Origin: AG2 sp036493735
GTDB taxonomy: Bacteria; Gemmatimonadota; Gemmatimonadetes; Gemmatimonadales; Gemmatimonadaceae
Direction of reading: 5' to 3'
Assembly: GCA_036493735.1 (NCBI GenBank)
Contig: DASXPH010000072.1
Span: forward strand, 15,898-79,897
DNA: 64,000 nucleotides
The position numbers and the translations under genes were made by a program. How positions within the stretch are numbered: the first letter of the stretch is position 1; every line of letters starts with the position of its first letter. Shown in pieces: positions 44,839 through 54,204 of the stretch. Below the pieces are notes generated by a model, which saw only the letters and a program-made list of their open reading frames with translations, had not been told where the DNA came from and did not search any database.

Positions 44839-47800
44839 AGTCGTTAGGCGCAGCGCGGAGCTCGATGTGGACCGTCGTCCCGCGTCCCATCTCGCTCGCG
44901 ACGGAGATGGCCCCGCCCCACGCGTCGATGATCTGCCGGCTGATGGCGAGTCCGAGGCCGCTGCCGCTCGTGCGCGTGGAGAAGTGCGGCTCGAAGATGC
45001 GCGGCAACACCTCGGCAGGAATGCCGTGGCCGTCGTCGCGAACGATGATCGACACCCGGTGTGCGGCGTCGCTCTCTTCGGACTCCGGGGCGCCATTGTT
45101 GGCGACGGCGACCGAGACCTCGCGGGCACCGGCGAGGCGGGCGTTCTCGAAGACGTTGAGGAGCACCTCGCGCAGCTCGTCGGCCGAGGCGAGCGCACTC
45201 ACCGGATTGTCGGCGCCATCCACATGCCACCGGACGGTGTCGTGGCCGTCGCTTTCCTCGGCCATCGATTCGAGGCCGACGACGTCGCGCACGACCGCGG
45301 CGACATCCGTCGCGACCGCCCGCGGCCGATCGTTAGGCGCGGAGCCATACCGGCTGAACGCACGCGCGATCTCGTCGAGCCGGTCGATCTCAGCGAGAAT
45401 CCGATTCACGTTCTGGTCGAGCACGCGATCGAAGTCGACGCGATGGTCGGCGCGCGCGCGGCGCAGGTGCTGGACTCCGAGCCGGATTGGCGTGAGCGGA
45501 TTCTTGATCTCATGCGCGATCTGTCGGGCCATCTCGCCCCAGGCGAGCACGCGCTGCGCCCGCGCGACCTGCGTCACGTCATCGAGCGTGATGACCACGG
45601 CGTCGTTGATCGCCGTCAGGTGGACGCGCAACTCCTGTTCGCCGCCCTCGAGCGTCAGCGCGAACGCGACGTCGTCCTCACTCCCGGCGACGACGCGCGC
45701 CACCGCTTCCATCAACTCCGGCGGCGCGACCTCGGCGAGCGGCGTGCCCGGTGGAAGCGCGACATCGAGCAGGTCATCCGCGCGGGGATTCGCGAGCACG
45801 ACGCGGCCCCGGCGGTCCACGGCGATGACGCCACTCGCGACGTTGCGCAGGATGGCGGCCATGCGGCGCTGTGCCTCTTCGAGCGCGGATCGACTCGCGT
45901 TGAGGTCCGAGGCCATGCGCCGGAAGGCGGCGAACACCGGTCGAAACTCGGCGGTGGGGTCGGCGTCGAGCGGGGGAAGCCGTTCGCCGCCCGCGAGTGC
46001 GAGCGCGGCATGGCGCAGGCTCCCGATCGGACGCGCGAGCTGACGCGCCGCGATGCCGCTCAGCCAGAGCGCCGCGACAGCCCCCACCGCGGTCGCAAAC
46101 AATACGAAAATGCTCAAGTCATCGCGGCCCAGGCCGATGGTGAGCTCCTCCGGGCCGGCGGGCGCGGCGAGGACCAGATCGGGAAGTCCAGGACGGTCGA
46201 TGGAGCGAAAGCCAAAAAGCGTGTTCGTCGTGCCGATGTCGATCGGGCGGCTCACCGACTCTTCGTCGCCGATCACGACCAGCCGCTCGACGTCATCGCG
46301 GAGGAAGCGGCCAGTCGGCGCGAGAGAGCCGAGCAGCGGATCGCTCGCGTCCCGCAGTTCGCCCGCCGTAAAGGCGAGAATCGGCGTCTTCAACCGCGCG
46401 CCTTCCGCGGGAAGCCAGAGAGAATCCGGTCCCGCAGGCACCACGGCGCGGAGTGTCTCGCGCACGAGCACATCCCGGGCGCCCACCGCCTCGCTCGAGA
46501 GGCGCTGATAGGACCAGACCGCGAACGCGAGCGCCGGCAGGACGAAGAACGCGAATAGCGCGATCGTCAGGCGCAGCCGATAGCTGCGCGCCCAGGTGCG
46601 GCGACGCGCGCGAAGCCATCGCACGAAACCGCCATCGGCGACGACGCTCAGAATCCAGAGCAGCCCGACGATGCCAAGGTCGAGGAGGACAATCAGCGTG
46701 CCGCGCTCGACGAGGGCGAGGGGCGCACGCAGCTCGACCTCCATGTGGGCGCGGGCAACACCGCTCCCCGTCCGAATCAGCCAATCGCCGTGGAGCGCAC
46801 TTTCGCGTCGTTGCCACCGCGCCTGCCCCGCACCGCCGAGATTCGCGCGGTTCGGTTCGACGCTCGACAGTTGAAGCGTGTACGGCGGCACACCCTGCGG
46901 CTCCGCCTCGAGCCCGAGCAATGCGTTGAATGGGTCCGCGCGAATGAGGCGTGTCTTCGGCGCGACGACGACCACGGTCGCCGCCGTCGAATCGCTGCCG
47001 TTTACTGCTGGCACGGCGAGGAGAAGTATGGTTGCCGGATCCGCGGCGACCGTGGCGATGAGCGGCTGCTTCGTCCGCGTCGCTTCCGTCACGACGCGCC
47101 TAACGGCTTCACCAGGTACGGCGAAATCCGCCGTCGTCAGTGAAGCCATCGCCGCGCCGCTCGGCGAGACGGCGAAGAGCGCCGTGGGGTAGTCAGCCGC
47201 CGCCAACGACGAGCCCACGTAGCGCTGAAGCAAAGCGGCGCGCGTGGTCGGCAGCGGCTCGGTCTCCAGTGAAGCGGCAAAGCGGTCGAGCAGCGATCGC
47301 GTGGCTCCCTGCGGATCAGGATCGCTCAACGATGCGAGATCGTGCTCGGCGAGCTCAACGCGTCCACGCGCGGTGCGTCCCCAGACGAGCGTCGCGGCGC
47401 CTAACGCGGCAACGATGGCAGTCGTGACCACGAGGAAGCGCGTCGGCCTGCTGAGGGCGAGGGCCGCGATGGCCCCGATCCAGAGGAAGGTGTACCACCA
47501 GGGCCACTGTCCCGGCGCCTGCCAGACGATCGGCGCCAGAACGGCGGCGATTCCCGCGGCCGCCGCACCCGACCAGGGTGGAAGGCCGCGCGAGCGACCG
47601 AGCAGAACGCCGCCCGCTCCCGCACCGGCGAGGAGCACCGAGACGGCGGCCAGAAAAAGCGGGATCTCCCAGATCAACCAGAGTGGTGCGCTCACGCCGT
47701 AGCTCGGTGGCCGGATGCCGCGCGCAAGATCACGAAGCAGGAACGGCCCAAGCCCGGCGACGAGAATCACGATCGCGCCTGCCATCAAGCGCGTCGGCCG

Positions 47801-48916
47801 CCGCCCCCGGCGTAGCAGGGTGAGCAGCGCAAGCAGCACGATCGAGCTCGTGAGGCCGAGTGCGCCGGCGCTGGCTGTGAGCGCGCCGGCGAGGTTTGTG
47901 AAGTACACCGTGGGGTCGAACAACCGCGTGAAGTTGGAGTACTCGTTGAGCGGCACGAGCGCGACGCACACGAGCACCACGCCCAACGTCGCCAATCGCG
48001 GCAGTACGGCTCGGCTATCACGCCATGCGGCGATGATGAAGCAGGCCAGTGCCAGCGCGAGCAGGAGCCCGACACTGATTCGTAAACGCTCATGCAACCG
48101 TTGCACGACTTCCCCGGATTCGAGCGGCGCCGCGCGCGCGTCGAGCAGCGGTCGGTTGGCGTACTCGAAGTGCAGCACCGGGCCCGCCGCCGGTGAGGTA
48201 CCGGGAGCGGAAAAGCTGAACTCATCGAGACGTGCGTTCGCGGCAATGCGCCGCGAAAGCGGGTGGGAGAGGCGGTCGGCCGGCGGCGCGGCGGACAGCA
48301 GGAGCGTTACCACGGCGCGATCGGCGCCCTGGCGCGCCGTCGCGTACACCGTGAGATAGAATTCCGACGCCGAGACCCCTGTACTCGCCGTGAGCGTGTC
48401 CGGGCCAACGCGAAAGCGGCCCGCCCAGGCAATGGCCGTGTCGCCACGATAGATGGCGACGCCGCGTTCATCCGGACCGTGCACGAGGCGGTGGAGGTAG
48501 CCAAATGCACTCTCACGGTCGGCCGGCGCGCGCAGTGCAGCACGGGCGTCGGCAGCGAGACGAGATTCAGCGTCGGCGAGAGCCTGCCCGAGTGCGTCGA
48601 GCCCGGCCCGAGATCGCGATTCCTGCCACTCGCTCCAATGCGCGGCCACGGTCGCCAGCTCGCGTTGCGCCCGGAGCGCGATAACCACTCCAGTGGCGAG
48701 AACAGCCACGCAGGCGAGGGCCCAGCCCCGATGCGCGCCGCGAAACCGCCATCCAAGCAAGGCACCGGCGACGGTAGCGAGCATCCAGAGGACCAGATAC
48801 TGTACCGTCGGCGCATCCAGCCACCGGCTGGCGGCCAGGAGCGCAATGGCAACGGTCGCCGCCCATCCGGTGCTGATAGCGCGGTCTCTCAGCGTTCGTG
48901 CGGGCGCTTCGTTCAC
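44828..48916 (-). CDS. NtrY-like sensor histidine kinase with polytopic membrane domain
   Basis: This is a very large kinase, 1362 residues. The N-terminal half (about 15-520) has three TMs, an extracytoplasmic part, then roughly eight to ten more TMs. A second extracytoplasmic sensor (about 540-790) ends in a TM with a HAMP (about 970-1040). PAS (about 1045-1130), HisKA with MARQIAHEIKNPLTPIRLGV (phospho-His, about 1150) and HATPase (DDGHGIPAEVLPRIF; GSGLGLAISRQIIDAWGG) complete it. The HEIKNPLTPI box is the NtrY signature. No regulator is adjacent; the NtrX-like regulator at 26.2-27.5 kb is the likeliest partner within the window. The start is GTG at 48916, only 16 bp from the divergent creatininase ATG. 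Confidence 0.9.
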   Translation of the reverse strand: MNEAPARTLRDRAISTGWAATVAIALLAASRWLDAPTVQYLVLWMLATVAGALLGWRFRGAHRGWALACVAVLATGVVIALRAQRELATVAAHWSEWQESRSRAGLDALGQALADAESRLAADARAALRAPADRESAFGYLHRLVHGPDERGVAIYRGDTAIAWAGRFRVGPDTLTASTGVSASEFYLTVYATARQGADRAVVTLLLSAAPPADRLSHPLSRRIAANARLDEFSFSAPGTSPAAGPVLHFEYANRPLLDARAAPLESGEVVQRLHERLRISVGLLLALALACFIIAAWRDSRAVLPRLATLGVVLVCVALVPLNEYSNFTRLFDPTVYFTNLAGALTASAGALGLTSSIVLLALLTLLRRGRRPTRLMAGAIVILVAGLGPFLLRDLARGIRPPSYGVSAPLWLIWEIPLFLAAVSVLLAGAGAGGVLLGRSRGLPPWSGAAAAGIAAVLAPIVWQAPGQWPWWYTFLWIGAIAALALSRPTRFLVVTTAIVAALGAATLVWGRTARGRVELAEHDLASLSDPDPQGATRSLLDRFAASLETEPLPTTRAALLQRYVGSSLAAADYPTALFAVSPSGAAMASLTTADFAVPGEAVRRVVTEATRTKQPLIATVAADPATILLLAVPAVNGSDSTAATVVVVAPKTRLIRADPFNALLGLEAEPQGVPPYTLQLSSVEPNRANLGGAGQARWQRRESALHGDWLIRTGSGVARAHMEVELRAPLALVERGTLIVLLDLGIVGLLWILSVVADGGFVRWLRARRRTWARSYRLRLTIALFAFFVLPALAFAVWSYQRLSSEAVGARDVLVRETLRAVVPAGPDSLWLPAEGARLKTPILAFTAGELRDASDPLLGSLAPTGRFLRDDVERLVVIGDEESVSRPIDIGTTNTLFGFRSIDRPGLPDLVLAAPAGPEELTIGLGRDDLSIFVLFATAVGAVAALWLSGIAARQLARPIGSLRHAALALAGGERLPPLDADPTAEFRPVFAAFRRMASDLNASRSALEEAQRRMAAILRNVASGVIAVDRRGRVVLANPRADDLLDVALPPGTPLAEVAPPELMEAVARVVAGSEDDVAFALTLEGGEQELRVHLTAINDAVVITLDDVTQVARAQRVLAWGEMARQIAHEIKNPLTPIRLGVQHLRRARADHRVDFDRVLDQNVNRILAEIDRLDEIARAFSRYGSAPNDRPRAVATDVAAVVRDVVGLESMAEESDGHDTVRWHVDGADNPVSALASADELREVLLNVFENARLAGAREVSVAVANNGAPESEESDAAHRVSIIVRDDGHGIPAEVLPRIFEPHFSTRTSGSGLGLAISRQIIDAWGGAISVASEMGRGTTVHIELRAAPNDSTR

Positions 48917-48932
48917 CGTCAGTTCATCGCGA

Positions 48933-49694
48933 ATGACTCAGCCTCTCCCCGCGCCCAACGCGCGCGCGGCGCTCAAGCCACGGCGGCTCAAGGAGCTTCG
49001 GCCCGCCGAGGTAGCACAGCTGCTCGCCGACGATCCACGACTGATCGTCCCGATTGGTACCTGCGAGCAACATGGTCCTCATATGCCTCTCGGCTGCGAT
49101 ACGATCATCGTCGAGCATCTGGCCGATGATTTCTCCTCGGAATTCGGCATCCTCCGCGCGCCGACGCTGGAATATGGCGTGAACGTGGACACAGAACGCG
49201 GATTCCCGGGTAATGCCTCGCTTCGTCGCAAGACGCTGCACCGCATGCTCAATGACCTCATCGACTCGTGGGAGGCAACGGGCGTGCGGGAGTTCGTGCT
49301 GCTCACCGCCCACGAGCATGATCCGCATCTCGAGGCATTGGCGACGGTGGTGACGTCGGGCGCCCGCGTGCGCGTCGTGGACATCTTCGAAGTGGATTTC
49401 AGCGATCTTCTCGAGGGACAAGTGGAGCCTATGCATGGCGACGAAGTCGATACATCTCTATTACTCCATCTCGCGCCGGATCTGGTAGCGGCCGAACTCG
49501 CTCAGGATTATATGATGTCCCGCGATGAGCTCCGTCGATACCGTCGCGGCTGGTTGCGCGTTCCAAAGGGGAGCCCTGGCTCCATCGGGCGCCCTCGGCT
49601 CGCAACCGCCGAGAAGGGTGAACGGATCTACGAGCGCATCCGTACGCGCATCCGCAATCGAGTATTTCTGGCGGCGCCGCCCGACGCGCCTTGA
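48933..49694 (+). CDS. Creatininase-family protein
   Basis: This is a 253-residue protein from ATG 48933. LIVPIGTCEQHGPHMPLGCD (about 37) is the creatininase metal motif (Glu, His, Asp). Further family elements are FVLLTAHEHDPHLEALATVV (about 132, with HEHD where GNGGN is typical) and the late Glu/Asp ligands in HGDEVDTSLLLHLAPDLV. Relatives include creatinine amidohydrolase and MftE-type peptidases; substrate unknown. It is followed 22 bp later by a secreted protein. Confidence 0.85.
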   Translation: MTQPLPAPNARAALKPRRLKELRPAEVAQLLADDPRLIVPIGTCEQHGPHMPLGCDTIIVEHLADDFSSEFGILRAPTLEYGVNVDTERGFPGNASLRRKTLHRMLNDLIDSWEATGVREFVLLTAHEHDPHLEALATVVTSGARVRVVDIFEVDFSDLLEGQVEPMHGDEVDTSLLLHLAPDLVAAELAQDYMMSRDELRRYRRGWLRVPKGSPGSIGRPRLATAEKGERIYERIRTRIRNRVFLAAPPDAP

Positions 49695-49716
49695 CGCAGG
49701 AACACGAACCGAACAC

Positions 49717-50442
49717 ATGGGTAGCATGTTCCGCATGAGAATCGGCTCGTTGGCGGTCACTCGGGCGGCGCTGCTGGCAAGTGCCGTGGTTCCCTTCTCG
49801 GTTGCGCGCGGACAAGGACCGACCCGCACACTCGATGAGGGGACCTTTCTGATCTCGCGAAACGGCTCCCCCATCGGACGGGAGTCCTTTCGAATCCTGC
49901 AAATGACTCCGTCGACTGGTGAGGCATATCGGGCGACGGCCCAGGTGGCGCTCGGCGACCGCCGGATCATCCACACCCTCACCTGTGATTCCGCTGGCGC
50001 TCCAATCACTTACGACGTTACCGTCCAGGGAGGCAGCGATCCCGCTACGCGGCTCCAGGCGAGAGGACGTCCGGGCCGTTTCAGCTCGATGCTTCGAACG
50101 AAGGACGGGGAATCGACAAGGGAATACGTCGTACCGGCGGGTGTCGTCATCCTCGACGACGAGGTGGTTCATCAGCTGTACTTCGTGACGATGCGTGGCC
50201 GACGCTCGGGCTCGCTCACTGTGCTTGCGCCACGCACGGGCGTCCAGGCGGTCGCGACTCTCGAGAACCGAGGCGCTAACCTCGTCGAGATCGCTGGCGC
50301 TTCCATCCGGGCGACGCACTACGTGCTCACCGCGCCTGACTTTCCGCGTCGTGAGTTCTGGACGGACGCTGCCGGACGCGTCCTCAGGGCTTCGATTCCG
50401 GAGCGCGGAATTCTCGCCCAAAGGGACGAGCCCCCGCGTTAG
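49717..50442 (+). CDS. Secreted protein of unknown function
   Basis: About 241 residues. It has a signal peptide (about 1-33, ending VARGQG), then a beta-rich body: TFLISRNGSPIGRESFRI at the start, then alternating strands and VLTAPDFPRREFWTDAAGR near the end. The layout recalls DUF3108/DUF6134-type periplasmic proteins, but I do not assign one. Start candidates are ATG 49717, 49726 and 49735. A strong terminator follows, which separates it from the TolC operon. Confidence 0.7.
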   Translation: MGSMFRMRIGSLAVTRAALLASAVVPFSVARGQGPTRTLDEGTFLISRNGSPIGRESFRILQMTPSTGEAYRATAQVALGDRRIIHTLTCDSAGAPITYDVTVQGGSDPATRLQARGRPGRFSSMLRTKDGESTREYVVPAGVVILDDEVVHQLYFVTMRGRRSGSLTVLAPRTGVQAVATLENRGANLVEIAGASIRATHYVLTAPDFPRREFWTDAAGRVLRASIPERGILAQRDEPPR

Positions 50443-50471
50443 ATTTCGACGCGCCTAACGTACCGGGGCCC

Positions 50472-50493
50472 ACGCCGTGGCCCGGCGTTTTTT
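50472..50493 (+). terminator. Rho-independent terminator before the tolC operon
   Basis: A 6-bp stem (50472-50477 ACGCCG with 50483-50488 CGGCGT), loop TGGCC, runs into TTTTTT (50488-50493). It ends transcription of the creatininase/secreted-protein pair and isolates the efflux operon. Confidence 0.75.
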
Positions 50494-50581
50494 GTCGCCC
50501 GGAAGACGGAAATCATCTTGAAACCGTCGTCCAGCCCCCCCCGTACTGCCCGCAGACTCCCAGTCATAGGACCCACCAACA

Positions 50582-52093
50582 ATGCGTTTGCTGAAGCCGG
50601 CCGCCCTCTCGGCGTTGCTCGGCACCCTGCTGCCCGTGACGCTCGCCGCGCAGATGAAGGTGCCCAGCTCCATCAAGCAGTCTCCCGCGTCGTCCGCAAC
50701 GCTAACCCTCGACGACGCGATTGCGCTGGCCCGCCAAAACAATCCCCTGTATCTGCAAACGGCGAATGAGCGTAAGAGCGCCGAGGCGCAAGTTCGCCAG
50801 GCGTACGCCGCGCTCCTGCCATCGTCAAATGCGTCGTTCTATTCCGGCTATCAGCAGGGCGGACAGATCTACGTCCAGGGTGGCTCTCTGGCCGTGGGCT
50901 CGGATCAGCTCCAGTCTGGCTACAGCCTCGGCTTGAGCTATCGCATCAATGCTGGAACGCTGGTCCAGCCACGGGCGGCGAAGGCCAATCGAGTCGCTGC
51001 CGACGCCGACATCAGTGGTGCCGCGGAAACGCTTCGATCGATCGTGACACAACAGTACATCACCGCAATCCGGGCCGATGCCAATGCCGGCCTCCAGGAC
51101 ACGCTGGTGACGGTGCAGCAGGCGAACCTCGAGTTGGCCAAGGCGCGTGTTGCCGTCGGCGCGGACAACATTCTCGCCGTGCGGCGCGCGGAGGTGACGT
51201 TGGGCCAGGCTCAGGTCGCGGCGCTCACAGCGCACAACGCCGCCGAGGTCGAACGGGTGAAGCTGTTCCAACAGATCGGCGTTCAGCCAACGGAAGGTGT
51301 GGAGCTCACGACGACGTTCGCCGTCGCCAAGCCAACGTTCTCGTTGGACTCGGTACTCGATCTCGCCCGCCGCGTGAACCCAGCGGTCCATGCACTCCGC
51401 GAGCGCGAGAACGCCGCCGGCTGGAACGTGCGCGTAGCGCAGTCGAGCTATACGCCGACGCTGTCGCTGTCGACGGGCTGGAGTGGCAATTCCTTCCAGT
51501 ACACGAACTCGGATTTCCCCGTGCAGCAGACGATTCGCGGCCTGACGGCGGGGCTGCAGAACTGCCTCACTCTCGACTCGATACGCACGGCCGTGAACAT
51601 GACGAGTCTCAACTGCAACAATGGCCGGTACACGCTGAGCCCCGACCAGGCGAATGCGATTCGGCAGAGCAACAGCGCGTTCCCGTTCAAGTTCCAGCGC
51701 GCGCCGCTCTCCCTCTACGCGCAAGTTTCAATTCCGATCTTCGACAATTACAGCCGCGAGCAGCGTGTCGAGCAGGCGCAGGTCGATCGCGACAACGCGC
51801 GCCTCAACGTAAGGTCTCGCGAGCTGCAGACGACTGCCGATGTGACGCAGGGGTATCTCAACCTCGTGACGGCGGCGCGCACCGTCGAGCTCCAGGAAGT
51901 GAATGCGCAGAAGGCCGGTGAAGAGCTGGCGTACGCGCAGGAGCGTTATCGCGTCGGCGCGACGACCTTCCTCGATGTCACGACGGCCGTGGGTACCTAC
52001 GTGCAGGCGCAGGTCGATCGGATCAATTCCATTTATGACTATCACCGTGACTTCGCCATTCTCGAAGCCGCGGTCGGACGTCCACTTCGCTGA
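50582..52093 (+). CDS. TolC-family outer-membrane efflux protein
   Basis: This is a 503-residue protein with a signal peptide (about 1-23, ending LAAQ). Two similar halves each carry the outer-membrane-efflux pattern: LTLDDAIALARQNNPLYLQ (about 42) and FSLDSVLDLARRVNPAVHAL (about 250), followed by helices rich in Ala/Gln/Arg. The trimer forms the exit duct for tripartite pumps. AGGA lies about ten bases before the ATG. The next gene, the adaptor, starts 17 bp later, so this is the first gene of the efflux operon. Confidence 0.92.
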   Translation: MRLLKPAALSALLGTLLPVTLAAQMKVPSSIKQSPASSATLTLDDAIALARQNNPLYLQTANERKSAEAQVRQAYAALLPSSNASFYSGYQQGGQIYVQGGSLAVGSDQLQSGYSLGLSYRINAGTLVQPRAAKANRVAADADISGAAETLRSIVTQQYITAIRADANAGLQDTLVTVQQANLELAKARVAVGADNILAVRRAEVTLGQAQVAALTAHNAAEVERVKLFQQIGVQPTEGVELTTTFAVAKPTFSLDSVLDLARRVNPAVHALRERENAAGWNVRVAQSSYTPTLSLSTGWSGNSFQYTNSDFPVQQTIRGLTAGLQNCLTLDSIRTAVNMTSLNCNNGRYTLSPDQANAIRQSNSAFPFKFQRAPLSLYAQVSIPIFDNYSREQRVEQAQVDRDNARLNVRSRELQTTADVTQGYLNLVTAARTVELQEVNAQKAGEELAYAQERYRVGATTFLDVTTAVGTYVQAQVDRINSIYDYHRDFAILEAAVGRPLR

Positions 52094-52110
52094 GCGACTG
52101 AGGCTCATCC

Positions 52111-53388
52111 ATGAGCAAGAAAACGAAGTTGTCGGTGTTTGGCGTGGTTGGTATCGTGCTCGTTGGTCTGGTCACGTCGGCGGCGATGCGGAGTGGGACG
52201 AAGCAGGTGAGCGTCCGCATCGAGCCGGTGCAGCGACGCGACCTGATCGCGTCGGTCACGGCGAGCGGCAACGTCACGCCGCACACCAAGGTGGACCTGA
52301 GCTCCGACATCACCGGCAAGATCGTTAGGCTGGCGGTGAAGGAAGGCGAGATGGTCTCGAAGGGCCAGTTCCTCCTGCAGATCGATCCCGCGGAGGCACA
52401 GGCCAATGTCGAGCGCGCCGAGGCAGCGCTGTCCGCGGCCAAGGCTTCTTCCGCACAGGCCAAGGCGAACCTGATCCAGGCGCAGAAGAGCTACGAGCGC
52501 TCACTCGCCATCAAGAAGACCAACTCGCAGCTCATGTCGGACGAGCAGATGGAGCAGCTGCGCACGACGGTCGACGTCGATCAGGCGACGTTCGAAGCGC
52601 AGAACCATCTCGTCGATCAGAATGTCGCCGAGCTCGCGCAGGTGAAGAGCGCGCTGGGCAAGACGACGATCTATGCGCCGATGGCTGGCCGTGTCACGCG
52701 GCTGAACGTCGAGGGCGGCGAGACGGCCATTATGGGAACGCTCAACAAGGACGCGGCGACGCTGCTCACGATCAGCGACATGTCCGTGCTCGAGACGAAA
52801 GTCAAAGTGGACGAGACCGACGTCGCGCGCATCAGGCTGGGCGATTCCGCGCTCGTGCAAATCGACGCGTTCCCCGATACGACGTTCATCGGCCGCGTGA
52901 CGAAGATCTCGAACAGCTCCGTGAAGTCGGCGACCGCGACGCAGTCGAATGGCGATCAGGCGGTCGACTACGAGGTCACCATCCAGCTGCTCAACGTGCC
53001 GCCCGAAACGCGGCCGGACTTTTCGGCGACGGCCAAGATCGTCACCGACTCGCGGAAGAACGTGCTGTCGATCCCGATCATCGCGCTGACGGTGCGCGAG
53101 GACTCGGCCATCACGACTGGCGACACCGCGGTCGGACTTGGCAAACCGAAGCCGAAGAAGGAGGTTGGTAAGAAGGACGTCGAGGGCGTCTTCGTCGTCG
53201 GCAAGGACAACAAAGTCACCTTCCGGCCCGTAAGGAGAGGCATAACCGGCGAGAAGCACTTCGAGGTCCTCGGTGGCTTGCGCGAGAACGAGAGGATCGT
53301 CGCCGGTACCTACCAGGCCATTCGCGAGCTGAAGGATGGAACGCTCGTGAAGGACACGAAGGCCGACGTCAAGAAGCCCGGAGCATAA
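52111..53388 (+). CDS. MacA/HlyD-type periplasmic adaptor protein
   Basis: This is a 425-residue protein with an N-terminal TM anchor (about 7-25). Biotinyl-lipoyl half motif ASGNVTPHTKVDLSSDITGK (about 51) precedes a coiled-coil hairpin (about 95-175) and the second half TTIYAPMAGRVTRLNVEGGE (about 190). Beta-barrel and membrane-proximal domains follow, with a Lys-rich insertion (KPKPKKEVGKKD, about 350). It links the inner-membrane ABC part to TolC. It ends 2 bp before the ATPase gene. Confidence 0.92.
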   Translation: MSKKTKLSVFGVVGIVLVGLVTSAAMRSGTKQVSVRIEPVQRRDLIASVTASGNVTPHTKVDLSSDITGKIVRLAVKEGEMVSKGQFLLQIDPAEAQANVERAEAALSAAKASSAQAKANLIQAQKSYERSLAIKKTNSQLMSDEQMEQLRTTVDVDQATFEAQNHLVDQNVAELAQVKSALGKTTIYAPMAGRVTRLNVEGGETAIMGTLNKDAATLLTISDMSVLETKVKVDETDVARIRLGDSALVQIDAFPDTTFIGRVTKISNSSVKSATATQSNGDQAVDYEVTIQLLNVPPETRPDFSATAKIVTDSRKNVLSIPIIALTVREDSAITTGDTAVGLGKPKPKKEVGKKDVEGVFVVGKDNKVTFRPVRRGITGEKHFEVLGGLRENERIVAGTYQAIRELKDGTLVKDTKADVKKPGA

Positions 53389-53390
53389 GC

Positions 53391-54185
53391 GTGAGCCAGA
53401 ACATCATCGATCCAGCGATGGGGACAACCGCCGAGCGGCGCATCGTCGTCTCGGCGGAAGGAGAGGCACCGGACAAGCGCTGGGTCATCGTCACGCGCGG
53501 TATCAAGCGTGACTACGACATGGGCGGCGAAGTCGTGCGCGCGTTGCGCGGCGTGGACGTCGCCATCGGGCGCAACGAGTACGTCGCCATCATGGGACCG
53601 TCGGGATCGGGAAAGTCGACGCTGATGAACCTCATCGGCTGCCTCGATACGCCGACGGCTGGTGAGTATTGGCTGAACGGCACGCTGGTCTCGAGGATGA
53701 CCGACGACGAGCTGGCACGCGTGCGGAACAAGGAAATCGGGTTCGTCTTCCAGACCTTCAACCTGCTGCCGCGCGCCACGGCGCTGCATAACGTGGAGCT
53801 GCCGCTTGTGTACGCCGGTATTTCGGCGGACGAGCGGAAGAAGCGCGCCAAACGCGCGCTGGAGCAGGTGCAGCTCGAGAACCGAATGGACCACAAGCCT
53901 AACGAGCTGTCCGGCGGCCAGCGCCAGCGCGTCGCGATCGCTCGCGCCCTCGTGAACAACCCGTCCATCCTCCTCGCCGACGAGCCGACCGGTAACCTCG
54001 ACTCGCAGACCTCGGAGGAAATCATGAAGGTCTTCGAGGATCTCGCGAACAACGGTCAGACAGTGATCATGGTGACGCACGAGCCGGACATCGCGGCTCA
54101 CGCGCGTCGCGTGGTCGTGCTCCGTGACGGTCTCGTCTCGAGCGACGACCGTCGCGAGGCGTTCACGGCGCGCGTCGGTTTGTAG
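53391..54185 (+). CDS. ABC transporter ATP-binding protein, MacB/LolD family
   Basis: This is a 264-residue protein from GTG 53391. Walker A is MGPSGSGKSTLMNLIGCLD (about 65), Q-loop GFVFQTFNLLPRATALHNVE (about 117), signature ELSGGQRQRVAIARAL (about 167), and Walker B ILLADEPTGNLDS (about 187), all MacB/LolD-type. In canonical MacB this domain is fused to the permease; here it is free. It is the only ATPase in an operon with six permease genes. Confidence 0.95.
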   Translation: MSQNIIDPAMGTTAERRIVVSAEGEAPDKRWVIVTRGIKRDYDMGGEVVRALRGVDVAIGRNEYVAIMGPSGSGKSTLMNLIGCLDTPTAGEYWLNGTLVSRMTDDELARVRNKEIGFVFQTFNLLPRATALHNVELPLVYAGISADERKKRAKRALEQVQLENRMDHKPNELSGGQRQRVAIARALVNNPSILLADEPTGNLDSQTSEEIMKVFEDLANNGQTVIMVTHEPDIAAHARRVVVLRDGLVSSDDRREAFTARVGL

Positions 54186-54204
54186 CGCACCTCGCGACAC
54201 GCTC

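Noticed and set aside
50518..50560. Promoter TTGAAA upstream of the tolC operon
   Set aside because: The TTGAAA is present, but no acceptable -10 lies 16-18 bp after it; an eight-C run is there instead.
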